The notes below the pieces were generated by a model that saw nothing but the letters and a program-made list of their open reading frames with translations, was not told where the DNA came from and did no database searches. A program made the position numbers and the translations under genes. Of a stretch of 64,000 nt of DNA, positions 1-7,362 are shown in pieces; within the stretch, counting starts at the first letter, position 1; each line of letters opens with the position of its first letter. This DNA comes from Dethiosulfovibrio peptidovorans. GTDB lineage: Bacteria; Synergistota; Synergistia; Synergistales; Dethiosulfovibrionaceae. The DNA is taken from contig PDTB01000019.1 in the NCBI GenBank assembly GCA_002748665.1, positions 1 to 64,000 of the forward strand, written 5' to 3'.

Positions 1-1178
1 GCAAGAGAGTCGTCCCGGCTGAAGAGCCCTCCGGTCCACTTGCCCAGGGCCACGACGCACGCCCCCGTGAGAGTTGCCATGTCGATGATGGCATCCGGCC
101 TCATCTCGCTGGCCAGGGAGAGCGCATCCGCCAGGGCCAGGCGCCCCTCCGCGTCGGTGTTATTGATCTCGATCGTCTTGCCGTTACGGGCTCGGACGAT
201 ATCGTCTGGACGGTACGCCGTGCCGGAGGGCATGTTCTCCGCAGCCGCGACGATGCCATGCACCTCCACCTCGGGAGCAAGCGCCGCTACCCCCTGCATG
301 ATACCCAGGACATTGCAGCCCCCGGACTTGTCGCCCTTCATGGTCGTCATGAAATCCGCCGGTTTGATGTCCAGCCCACCACTGTCAAAGGTCAGTCCCT
401 TGCCGACGAAGACGACCTTTTTCTTCGCCCTTTTGGGCACATAGGAAAGACGAATCAGGCGCGGAGGGGTTGCCGATCCACGTCCCACGGCCAGAAGAGC
501 GCCCATGCGTTCCTTCTCCAGACGTTTCTCGTTCCAGATCTCGCAGTCCAGGCCCGATGCCTCGGCGAGGGCCTCTGCCCGCCCAGCCAGAACGGGCGGG
601 TTGATGACGTTGCCGGGCTCGTTAGCCAGCTCTCGCGTCATAATCTGCGCGGCCGCGAATTTCCGTCCCTCCGCAGCATCCTCCTCCGAGAGCTCCGTGA
701 CGAAGACCTCCCTGAGGCTGAAGTCCTTCTCGTCGTCCTCTTTTTGCTTGTACTTGTCAAAGACGTAGCCGCAGAGCTCCACAGCCTCCGCCATGAGGGA
801 GGAACAGGAAAGGCCCCCCTCGTCGAACGCCAGTTTTCCGCCGCGCAGATGAGCGCAGGGGACGAGTGCCGTCCCGTTGTGCTGACGTCCCACAGTTCGC
901 AGGGCGTAGGCCAGCATATCACGAACCAGAGCGGAACCACATTCCTTCTCTTTGCCCAGCCCCGCGAGGTAGAGGTTACGAACCGCCCCTCCGAAAAGAG
1001 GCACCTGAAGCAAGACCCCCTTCTTGCCCGTAAAATCCTTGCGCGAGACCAGCTCCTTGACGAGGTCCCCGCAGGGCAGAGTCGCCTCTCCTCCACAATC
1101 CTCCTCACGGAGGAGCAGAACCAGGGCATCGCCCTTCCATTGATTTGCAGAATCCTTGAATATCTTGATGTCGATCAT
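1..1178 (-). CDS. pepA: Leucyl aminopeptidase (M17), C-terminus cut by window edge
   Basis: Cytosolic dimetal aminopeptidase that removes N-terminal residues from short peptides. About 392 codons are visible and the gene runs off the left edge. The M17 signatures are clear: 'GKGLTFDSGG' with the catalytic Lys context 'IKP', a metal-binding 'MKGDKSGGCN' and 'NTDAEGRL', which carries further metal ligands and the catalytic Arg. The N-terminal half is the weakly conserved M17 N domain. ATG at 1178 is chosen because GAGGAGG lies 8-9 nt upstream. The metal-site loop DKSGGC differs from the DMGGAA loop of E. coli PepA and matches the paralogue at 18634-20070, so the two belong to one sub-branch. 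The start overlaps the end of a degraded reading frame (ATGA). Confidence 0.93.
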   Translation of the reverse strand, partial: MIDIKIFKDSANQWKGDALVLLLREEDCGGEATLPCGDLVKELVSRKDFTGKKGVLLQVPLFGGAVRNLYLAGLGKEKECGSALVRDMLAYALRTVGRQHNGTALVPCAHLRGGKLAFDEGGLSCSSLMAEAVELCGYVFDKYKQKEDDEKDFSLREVFVTELSEEDAAEGRKFAAAQIMTRELANEPGNVINPPVLAGRAEALAEASGLDCEIWNEKRLEKERMGALLAVGRGSATPPRLIRLSYVPKRAKKKVVFVGKGLTFDSGGLDIKPADFMTTMKGDKSGGCNVLGIMQGVAALAPEVEVHGIVAAAENMPSGTAYRPDDIVRARNGKTIEINNTDAEGRLALADALSLASEMRPDAIIDMATLTGACVVALGKWTGGLFSRDDSL

Positions 1179-1520
1179 CCGAGAGACCTCCTCATTTTAC
1201 GCATCTCCGAAGGAAAGGGAGACAGGATATCTTCAGCTGCGTCATCACCATAGACAGCGCAGACCACGTCGTCGCCATCCAGGAACGGCATCTTGTACTA
1301 CGCGTTGGCCAACGCGGTTCGTGCCGACGACACACGCATGAAGTTGATAGGATGGGCGACGTATCCGCCCTTCCCGTTACGTCGAACGTCGAAATAGCAC
1401 AAAAACGAGACACGTTTCGAACCAGGGAAGCAATCGGCAAAGGCACCTCCATGGTTCGGCGCTCAGGCCTCGGTTGGTGCAGGCAGCAGGACACCAGGGC
1501 CGCAATACACCACTCGAATA
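1175..1520 (-). pseudogene. Probable 3' remnant of an unrecognised gene, two in-frame stops
   Basis: Read on the minus strand from about 1520 to 1175, one frame gives protein-like sequence ('VVYCGPGVLLPAPTEA', then 'GGYVAHPINFMRVSSARTAL', then 'YKMPFLDGDDVVCAVYGDD'), broken by one TGA and one TAG. The frame ends in an ATGA overlap with the aminopeptidase start, the usual layout of an upstream operon partner. I do not recognise the family. The last 38 codons could be read from an ATG at 1291, but there is no ribosome binding site. A decayed, 5'-truncated gene is the simplest reading; chance open sequence is possible. Confidence 0.35.
1301..1316. other. 16-bp perfect palindrome
   Basis: The sequence CGCGTTGGCCAACGCG is perfectly self-complementary. 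It lies about 120 nt upstream of the aminopeptidase start, inside the degraded reading frame. It could be an operator or a chance palindrome in GC-rich DNA; nothing else supports a function. Confidence 0.3.
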
Positions 1521-1528
1521 TGATAGAA

Positions 1529-1556
1529 AAGACAAAAACACCCGCCTCTCGGCGGG
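1529..1556 (-). terminator. Intrinsic terminator after tRNA-Gly
   Basis: On the minus strand a 6-bp stem CCCGCC/GGCGGG with a GAGA tetraloop (1541-1556) is followed by TGTTTTTGTC. It lies about 35 nt past the tRNA 3' end, so it fits termination of the tRNA transcript. Confidence 0.8.
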
Positions 1557-1589
1557 TCAGGTCTCCGTGGGGCTCGATATTTTTAAAAA

Positions 1590-1665
1590 TGGAGCGGACA
1601 ACGGGATTCGAACCCGCGACCCTTAGCTTGGGAAGCTAATGCTCTACCAACTGAGCTATGTCCGC
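1590..1665 (-). tRNA. tRNA-Gly, anticodon CCC, CCA encoded
   Basis: The minus strand folds as a full cloverleaf: acceptor stem GCGGACA/TGTCCGC, D arm with AGCTCAGTTGGTAGAGC, anticodon stem TTAGC/GCTAA around the loop TTCCCAA (anticodon CCC), and T arm with GGTTCGAATCC. The terminal CCA is encoded (1590-1592). It reads GGG codons. A consensus promoter sits just upstream and a terminator just downstream, so it is probably a single-gene transcript. Confidence 0.97.
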
Positions 1666-1677
1666 CCGGCGACAAAA

Positions 1678-1706
1678 ATTATAGACCGGGCGAGCCGGTT
1701 TGACAA
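1678..1706 (-). promoter_or_regulatory. Sigma-70 promoter of tRNA-Gly
   Basis: On the minus strand, TTGTCA (1701-1706) and TATAAT (1678-1683) are separated by exactly 17 nt, and TATAAT ends 12 nt before the mature tRNA 5' end. This is a near-consensus housekeeping promoter. Confidence 0.85.
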
Positions 1707-1760
1707 GCCCTTCACAGGAGGTGCTGCGACAGTTTGTAGGTGTTCAATCATCTCACTCAT

Positions 1761-3104
1761 TCACCTTGACATCAAACAGACCGTCTCCACATGGCAGGTC
1801 TGGGGAAAAAGGTCGAAGCTCCGCACTTGCCTCAGTTTCCATCCCTTGTCCATCATAATCCGAACGTCTCGGGCCAGGGTGGCCGGGTTACAGGAGACGT
1901 AGAGCAGCCGGAGGGCGGTGCTTTCGTCCACGGCATCCATGACCTCTGAGGCGCATCCGCTCCTGGGGGGATCGAGAACCACGGTCTGAGGTCGCTCCGC
2001 CGTGAGCTGAGGAAGAAGATCCTCCGCCCTGCCGCACAGAGCCCGTACGTTGTCCAGCCCATTTGCCTCCATGTTGAGGCTCAGACGCTCTACGGCTGGA
2101 AGCCATTCCTCCACGGCCAAGACCGATCGGGCCTGACGAGCGAGCAAAGACGTCAACGCCCCCACACCGGCGTAGAGCTCCACGACGGAACCGTCCAACT
2201 CGGCGGCCAGATGGGCCGCATACCGAAAGAGCGCCTCCACCTGATCCGGGTTCACCTGAAAGAACGCCGTCCCGTCATACTGAAGCATCGCCCCCGAAAC
2301 GACCTCGGAGATCAGCCCATCTCCCCATATGGGAACGGTCTCGTCGCCCAGGATACGGTTTCCCTTTCGGGGATTGATGTTCCAAAGAGCTGAACCAACT
2401 CCCGAAAGCTCGGTCCGTACTCGGCGAAGTCCCTTCTCGATACGTAATCGCAAAACCCTGTCCCGAAGGGAGGTCACCACCGGCATAATCATCGACTGAC
2501 CCGCTCGATTCCCCCGAAACACCACATGGCGAAGCATACCCCGATTCCGGCGCTCGTCGTAAAAAGCTCGGAACGAGCCGGACAAACTGGGGAGAAGTGT
2601 GGAGCGAAACGACCGATACAGGCCGTCGAGATGCGGCATAAGGACGGGACAACCATCGATGGGAACCAGCTCGTGGCTTCCGACTCGGAAAAAGCCGATC
2701 CGCCCACCCTTTCGGAACTGAACCGGAAAAGACGCCTTATTTCGATACCCCCATGCACTGGGACTCGGCTCACACACAATCGACTCCAGTTGAACCCCGG
2801 CGAGACGCTCCATCGCCGACCGAACGGCATTCTCCTTGATCCGAAGCTGAACATCGTAGCTCCCGTGCTGAAGCTGGCAGCCACCGCACCGACCGAACCA
2901 GGAACATCTTGGAGTCACCCGATGGGGCGATGGTTCCAGCAACTCGACCAGCCGTCCCACGCCATACCCCTTTTTCTCCGAGATGACGGCCAGACGCACC
3001 ATCTCCCCGGGCAAAACGCCATCGACGAAATAGACCTTGCCGCCGTCATCGGGAACGAGAACCCCCTGCCCTCTGGAATTGACGTCTCGAACCGTCCCTA
3101 TCAT
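1761..3104 (-). CDS. rlmD: 23S rRNA (uracil-C5)-methyltransferase, RlmD/RumA family
   Basis: SAM-dependent methyltransferase of the TrmA/RumA family, forming m5U in RNA. The 447-residue protein has an N-terminal TRAM RNA-binding domain (about residues 1-57), a 4Fe-4S cluster motif C-x5-C-x2-C (Cys 67, 73, 76, with a later Cys near residue 150), and a C-terminal Rossmann methyltransferase domain. 'DPPRSG' and the nucleophile motif 'SCNPATLARD' lie near the end. Length matches RlmD. ATG at 3104 is preferred over GTG at 3107 because AGGGGG is spaced 5 nt from the ATG. It sits just downstream of the kor operon terminator and probably has its own promoter. The exact target uridine (U1939, U747 or tRNA U54) cannot be told from sequence. 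Confidence 0.9.
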   Translation of the reverse strand: MIGTVRDVNSRGQGVLVPDDGGKVYFVDGVLPGEMVRLAVISEKKGYGVGRLVELLEPSPHRVTPRCSWFGRCGGCQLQHGSYDVQLRIKENAVRSAMERLAGVQLESIVCEPSPSAWGYRNKASFPVQFRKGGRIGFFRVGSHELVPIDGCPVLMPHLDGLYRSFRSTLLPSLSGSFRAFYDERRNRGMLRHVVFRGNRAGQSMIMPVVTSLRDRVLRLRIEKGLRRVRTELSGVGSALWNINPRKGNRILGDETVPIWGDGLISEVVSGAMLQYDGTAFFQVNPDQVEALFRYAAHLAAELDGSVVELYAGVGALTSLLARQARSVLAVEEWLPAVERLSLNMEANGLDNVRALCGRAEDLLPQLTAERPQTVVLDPPRSGCASEVMDAVDESTALRLLYVSCNPATLARDVRIMMDKGWKLRQVRSFDLFPQTCHVETVCLMSR

Positions 3105-3116
3105 CACAACCCCCTG

Positions 3117-3158
3117 AAAAAAACCGAGTCAAGACGAGAAGATCTCGCCTCGACTCGG
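3117..3158 (-). terminator. Terminator of the acpS-kor operon
   Basis: On the minus strand a long imperfect stem with arms CCGAGTC and GACTCGG (3124-3158) is followed by seven Ts (3117-3123). It lies 23 nt past the korC stop codon and just before the rlmD ribosome binding site, so it separates the two units. Confidence 0.85.
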
Positions 3159-3180
3159 AGTTTTGCCCTCTCTGCTCTCG

Positions 3181-3750
3181 CTACATATGGATAGACTGGC
3201 TGTTTTTTAAAATTCTGTACCCTTCGTCAAAAGCCTTGCCGTTCATCTCCTCAGTCCCTTTGGGCACTCGTGCCAAAACGGCCTTTCGAACGGCCGCAGG
3301 ATCCAGGACCTTCTCCAACTCCATTACCCGAGCAACCATGCCCAGAGAGACCATGTTCGTCACAAGCTCCCTGCCGATGACGTCCCGAGCTGTCCGAACG
3401 ATCGGCAGATGATAGATATTCGCGTCTACCTGGGGAATATCCTGCACGTAGAAATCGTCCACGATGAGCCGGCCTCCCGGTTTGGTGTTCGTTGCGTATT
3501 TCTCACAGGCCTGAGTGGTGAGGATCACCTGAAGGTCAGGCTGAACTGGCATGGGGTAGTCGATGGGCTCACCGGAGATGACCACCTCGGCCTTTGAGCT
3601 TCCGCCACGGGCCTCAGGACCGTAGCTCTGGGTCTGAACAGCGTAGAGATCGTCGGCGTACAAGGACGCCGCCTCACCGACAACGACCGAGGCGAGAATC
3701 ACACCCTGTCCACCCGATCCGGCAAAACGGATTTCAAAACGATCGTTCAT
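3181..3750 (-). CDS. korC: 2-oxoacid:ferredoxin oxidoreductase, gamma subunit
   Basis: Gamma subunit of a four-subunit 2-oxoacid:ferredoxin oxidoreductase, which converts 2-oxoacids from transaminated amino acids to acyl-CoA plus CO2 and reduces ferredoxin. The 189 residues match the family, with the opening 'IRFAGSGGQGVILASVVVGE' and the 'QTQSYGPEARGG' motif. It is the last gene of the operon; its start overlaps the beta-subunit stop by 1 nt. Substrate preference (2-oxoglutarate, branched-chain or other) cannot be decided from sequence; the Kor symbol is by convention. Confidence 0.92.
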   Translation of the reverse strand: MNDRFEIRFAGSGGQGVILASVVVGEAASLYADDLYAVQTQSYGPEARGGSSKAEVVISGEPIDYPMPVQPDLQVILTTQACEKYATNTKPGGRLIVDDFYVQDIPQVDANIYHLPIVRTARDVIGRELVTNMVSLGMVARVMELEKVLDPAAVRKAVLARVPKGTEEMNGKAFDEGYRILKNSQSIHM

Positions 3751-4568
3751 CAGGCCTGCCTCACTCTCTCGACCATGGACATGTACTGGTCTGTATACTC
3801 GGGAGCCTCTTTGTTGACAAACTGGCCCACAACGATCTTTCCGAGGAGCTCCTCGGGCTCCATCTTCTGCGCTTTGGCCTGAGACACGGAGGCACCTTTG
3901 AGGAACTCGATGTTGGAGATAGGCGTCTTCCGCTTGTTCCTCCGGCCATACTGAGTATGACAGCTTGAGATAACCTCCACAACGGAGAAGCCTTTATGGG
4001 CGACTGCCTCGGCGATGAACTTCTCGGCCTGCTTCGGATTGGCGATAGTTGTTCTGGCGACGAACGTCGCACCGGCTCCCTCGGCCAGACGGCACAGATC
4101 AAACGTTCGGTCCACGACGCCGTAGGGGGCCGTGGTCGCCAGAGCACCGGCAGGGGTCGTGGGAGAGGCCTGGCCACCGGTCATGCCGTAGATGTTGTTG
4201 TTCATCACGATAGCCGTGATGTCGATGTTTCGACGACAGGCGTGGATAAAGTGGTTGCCTCCAATAGCCGAACAATCACCATCGCCCATGACGTCGATAA
4301 CCGTCAGCTTCGGTCTGGAAAGCTTGATACCCGTGGCAAATCCCAGAGAACGGCCGTGTGTCGTGTGGAGTGTACAGGCGTCGATATACCCGGGCATCCG
4401 GCTGGAGCAGCCGATCCCCGAGGCGATAACCGTGTTTGTCGGATCCTTACCAGCTGCGACCAAGGCCCTGAGCAGGGCGTGAAGAATGATCCCGTGGCCA
4501 CATCCGGGACACCACATATGAGGAAAAAATCGTGTCCGAAGCCAGCTGTGTACTTCCCTTGAGGGCAT
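3750..4568 (-). CDS. korB: 2-oxoacid:ferredoxin oxidoreductase, beta subunit (TPP-binding)
   Basis: The 272-residue beta subunit carries the thiamine pyrophosphate/Mg2+ motif: 'GDGDCSAIGGNH' followed by 'MNNNIYGMTGGQ'. The N-terminal 'CPGCGHG' motif is also characteristic. It works with the alpha, gamma and ferredoxin-like delta subunits encoded next to it. Only 1 nt separates it from the alpha-subunit stop, so translation is coupled. Peptide-fermenting anaerobes use such enzymes for energy from amino acids, in line with the peptidases in this window. Confidence 0.93.
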   Translation of the reverse strand: MPSREVHSWLRTRFFPHMWCPGCGHGIILHALLRALVAAGKDPTNTVIASGIGCSSRMPGYIDACTLHTTHGRSLGFATGIKLSRPKLTVIDVMGDGDCSAIGGNHFIHACRRNIDITAIVMNNNIYGMTGGQASPTTPAGALATTAPYGVVDRTFDLCRLAEGAGATFVARTTIANPKQAEKFIAEAVAHKGFSVVEVISSCHTQYGRRNKRKTPISNIEFLKGASVSQAKAQKMEPEELLGKIVVGQFVNKEAPEYTDQYMSMVERVRQA

Positions 4569-4569
4569 C

Positions 4570-5706
4570 CTAGCTCACCTCCTGCTCAATCTTGTCAAAA
4601 ATGGTCTTAGGGTGGAACAGCTCACCGGTAACGAGCTCCATCTGAGCGATCCGTGCCTTGCCCTTCACCGCTCGTTCGACCTCAAAGAGCATCTGGCCAC
4701 AGTTGAGCTCAGGAACAATGATGGTCTTCGCCTTGCGGGCCAGTTTTTCAAGCTCCTTGTCGGGAAACGGCCACAGGGTGATGGGACGGAAATGTCCGAC
4801 CTTGATGCCCCTCGCCCTGGCGTCCTTGACAGCCCGAACGCTGGATCGGGCCACACTACCGTAGGAAACCACCAGGATCTCGGCATCCTCGGCAAAGACC
4901 ATATCGTATCGGACGATATCATCCCGAAAACGAGCGACCTTTCTCATAAGGCGCTTCATCTTCTTCTCGATCTCCTCGCAGTCGTTGGTAGGGAACCCCC
5001 AGTCGTTATGGGTCAAACCGGTGACATGCCACCGATAGCCGTCTCCGAAAGCCGCCATGGGAGGAATATCGTCCTCGGGGTCCGCCTGATAGGGGACAAA
5101 AGACTCAGCCTCAACGGAAGGCCTTTTTCGATCCACTATCCGATACGTCCCCGGCTCTGGGATATGGATCTTCTCCCTCATGTGACCAATTTCCGCATCG
5201 CTCATCACGAGAACCGGCTGACGATAACGCTCAGCAGCGTTAAAGGCATCGATCGCCATGGTGTAACACTCTTCCACCGAGGACGGAGCAAAGGCGATCG
5301 TGGCGTGGTCGCCGTGAGTTCCCCACCGGGCCTGCATCACGTCCTGCTGAGCCGCCTTGGTGGGCACTCCCGTGGAGGGACCGCCTCTCATAACATCGAC
5401 CAACACCATGGGCACCTCGGCCTCGTAGGCCAGACCAAGATTCTCCTGTTTCAGGGAGAAACCAGGCCCCGAAGTTGCCGTGAGAGATTTGAGACCGGCG
5501 ATGGATCCCCCGATAGTGGCAGCGATGGCGGAAATCTCGTCCTCCATCTGTATAAACCTTCCGTTTACTTTTGGCAATTCTTCAGCCAACTTCTCAGCTA
5601 TCTCGGTGGACGGTGTGATGGGGTATCCCGCAAAAAACCGACATCCGGCAGCCAAAGCCCCCAGGGCAAAGGCCTCGTTCCCCTGCAAAAAAGCGACGTT
5701 ACTCAT
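4570..5706 (-). CDS. korA: 2-oxoacid:ferredoxin oxidoreductase, alpha subunit
   Basis: A 378-residue alpha subunit binding the pyrimidine end of TPP: 'GYPITPSTEIAE' near the N-terminus and 'TATSGPGFSL' about residue 80, then a transketolase-C-like domain with 'FRPITLWPFP'. Its start overlaps the end of the delta subunit gene by 8 nt. The delta-alpha-beta-gamma order is common for KOR and VOR operons. The protein has no predicted signal and acts in the cytosol. Confidence 0.93.
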   Translation of the reverse strand: MSNVAFLQGNEAFALGALAAGCRFFAGYPITPSTEIAEKLAEELPKVNGRFIQMEDEISAIAATIGGSIAGLKSLTATSGPGFSLKQENLGLAYEAEVPMVLVDVMRGGPSTGVPTKAAQQDVMQARWGTHGDHATIAFAPSSVEECYTMAIDAFNAAERYRQPVLVMSDAEIGHMREKIHIPEPGTYRIVDRKRPSVEAESFVPYQADPEDDIPPMAAFGDGYRWHVTGLTHNDWGFPTNDCEEIEKKMKRLMRKVARFRDDIVRYDMVFAEDAEILVVSYGSVARSSVRAVKDARARGIKVGHFRPITLWPFPDKELEKLARKAKTIIVPELNCGQMLFEVERAVKGKARIAQMELVTGELFHPKTIFDKIEQEVS

Positions 5707-5914
5707 CAGCCTTCGCCTCCTTTTCCTTCACGGAGATGGCCAAATCGGGACAGATATTCTCACACTGACGACACCCAATGCACTGGTCCATCTTAAAGGG
5801 CTCGGATTTCTGCCGATCATCGAGAGCCAACACTTTTTTAGGGCAGATCTCAACACACAGAGAACACCCTTTGCACCAATTCTTTGTAATAAACACGTTA
5901 AAATTCTTCGCCAA
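5699..5914 (-). CDS. korD: Ferredoxin-like delta subunit of the 2-oxoacid oxidoreductase
   Basis: A small 71-residue 2[4Fe-4S] protein with two C-x2-C-x2-C-x3-C-P clusters ('CKGCSLCVEICP' and 'CIGCRQCENICP'); it passes electrons from the catalytic subunits to ferredoxin. The longer open frame upstream overlaps tsaB and is not believable. TTG at 5914 is chosen because GGAGGTGG lies 7 nt before it. 46 nt separate it from tsaB. Confidence 0.9.
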   Translation of the reverse strand: MAKNFNVFITKNWCKGCSLCVEICPKKVLALDDRQKSEPFKMDQCIGCRQCENICPDLAISVKEKEAKADE

Positions 5915-5960
5915 AGACTCCACCTCCAGGCAACTCCAATCCCGTAAAAACGGGCCCCCC

Positions 5961-6644
5961 TCATCGAGACGAGCCATGAGCACCGAGGCCAGGGGCTCGA
6001 TAGTATCGGGCCCGAAGGTTCTCGGGACTCGTGGCCGTCTCCCGGTGGCTCCAGGCCGTCGCAGCAACGGACAGGGCACCGATACAACACACTCTCTCAA
6101 TGTCAACTGAATCGCCAAAAACACCGGGCTCGGGCAACGTTCGGTCCTCCGTGCAGCGAAGGAGGAGAGGCCCATCAAAACCCGAGAGCACGGAGCGCAA
6201 CTCGTCAATGGAGCGTTCCCCCTCCTGAAGGACCAGGCTCAACTGCCCGGAGGCCCGACGAAAACCGGCACAGTAGACCTTCCCCTCTCCTGCCCTGATA
6301 CAGGGGACGAGGAGTCCTCCATTCGGGCTGTCGGACCACACCAGAGCCGCCAGAGAACTCACCGGGATCACTGGCACGGACAGGCCGTCGGCCAGAGCCA
6401 TACAGTACGCCATGGCGATACGAATACCCGTGAAATATCCGGGGCCCACCGTCACAGCCACGGCGGAGAGGTCCTCCAGAGACCAGTGGGCCTTCCGCAG
6501 GGCCTCCTGGACTATCAAAGGCAACCGTGCCGCCTGAGAGCGCCCCAAGTCCAGATTCGTCTCAACCACGAGAGCTCCGTCATCCATGATCCCCACGGAC
6601 GTCCACCGGTTGGAGCAATCGACGGCCAGAATGCGTTCGCTCAT
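5961..6644 (-). CDS. tsaB: tRNA N6-threonylcarbamoyladenosine (t6A) protein TsaB
   Basis: TsaB (YeaZ) is the non-catalytic ASKHA-fold partner of TsaD in making t6A37 of ANN-decoding tRNAs. The protein opens 'MSERILAVDCSN' and has 'VGPGYFTGIRIAM' around residue 75, the family hallmark. About 227 residues, normal length. ATG at 6644 is taken because GGAGGGG precedes it; the GTG 15 nt upstream lies inside that site. It overlaps the tsaE stop by one base (TAATG), so translation is coupled to its TsaBDE partner. tsaD is not in the window. Confidence 0.9.
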   Translation of the reverse strand: MSERILAVDCSNRWTSVGIMDDGALVVETNLDLGRSQAARLPLIVQEALRKAHWSLEDLSAVAVTVGPGYFTGIRIAMAYCMALADGLSVPVIPVSSLAALVWSDSPNGGLLVPCIRAGEGKVYCAGFRRASGQLSLVLQEGERSIDELRSVLSGFDGPLLLRCTEDRTLPEPGVFGDSVDIERVCCIGALSVAATAWSHRETATSPENLRARYYRAPGLGAHGSSR

Positions 6645-7135
6645 TATGCTCCCCTCCACTGATCGGCATCATGAGCCGCAAGGCGCTCTTTGCTCTCGTC
6701 GTTCAAGGGCTCTACGGAGATCGTCCGACGATCGGGTTCCTCGTCAACCCCCTCCCCGTGAAAGCAGCGAAAGAGGACTCGAAACCCGCTACTCCGAGGG
6801 CAAACCGCAAGCCGCTCAGGCCATTCGACCATAAGCACCCATCCATCGTCCTCGTACTCATCAAGCCCCAGATCCCGAGAATCAGCCGTCTCCAAGCGAT
6901 AGAGATCAGCATGAGCTACGGACAGACGCCCCTCGTACTGGTTCACCAGAGAAAATGACGGGCTCTTGACACTCCTCCCCCCCAGAGCCTCCGTCGCTCC
7001 CCTGACAAACGTGGTCTTTCCGGTTCCCAGATCCCCCTGAAGCAACACCCAGTCTCCCCCCCGAAGCACCTGAGCGAAGAAGCGACCAAAGGCCTCCGTC
7101 TCACTAGACGAGGCGGTCGTCACGGACCAACTCAC
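6644..7135 (-). CDS. tsaE: tRNA t6A biosynthesis ATPase TsaE
   Basis: P-loop ATPase of the TsaBDE complex. The Walker A loop 'GDLGTGKTTF' is about 36 residues from the start, followed by 'SPSFSLVNQYEG' and 'HADLYRL', all typical of TsaE. GTG at 7135 gives 163 residues and a GTGA overlap with the stop of the preceding small gene. The long extra N-terminal frame beyond that overlaps the neighbour and lacks family similarity. Confidence 0.9.
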   Translation of the reverse strand: MSWSVTTASSSETEAFGRFFAQVLRGGDWVLLQGDLGTGKTTFVRGATEALGGRSVKSPSFSLVNQYEGRLSVAHADLYRLETADSRDLGLDEYEDDGWVLMVEWPERLAVCPRSSGFRVLFRCFHGEGVDEEPDRRTISVEPLNDESKERLAAHDADQWRGA

Positions 7136-7362
7136 CGGCGTCTCCGACGGAGCACGAAAATCACCAGAGCCAGGGCAAAGCCCACAGCGATGGCTGGCAG
7201 AAAAAAGCGAGAGACAGAGACATCCGGCTGATAGACCGATACTCCACCGATAACCGCTCCGGCAAAAATCAGGGACAGAGCCGATATTCCCCAGCCTCGA
7301 CGCTGAATCCGTTTGGTCTTCTGAAGCTCCTTGTCCCAATCCACAGGCGGGCGGCGTCTCAT
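7132..7362 (-). CDS. Small two-helix membrane protein, function unknown
   Basis: A 76-residue protein with a basic, charged N-terminus (MRRRPPVDWDKELQ), two hydrophobic segments (about residues 24-42 and 51-70) and an Arg-rich tail. The ATG overlaps the nnr stop by 4 nt (ATGA) and its stop overlaps the tsaE start, so it is a genuine operon member despite its size. I do not recognise a family. Confidence 0.7.
   Translation of the reverse strand: MRRRPPVDWDKELQKTKRIQRRGWGISALSLIFAGAVIGGVSVYQPDVSVSRFFLPAIAVGFALALVIFVLRRRRR

Noticed and set aside
1175-1520. In-frame TGA and TAG as selenocysteine or pyrrolysine codons
   Set aside because: No SECIS-like structure or start codon is evident, and both stops within a short truncated frame fit decay better.
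5915-6208. N-terminal extension of the ferredoxin-like subunit to 169 residues
   Set aside because: The extension overlaps tsaB and has no similarity to the family; TTG at 5914 has a good ribosome binding site.
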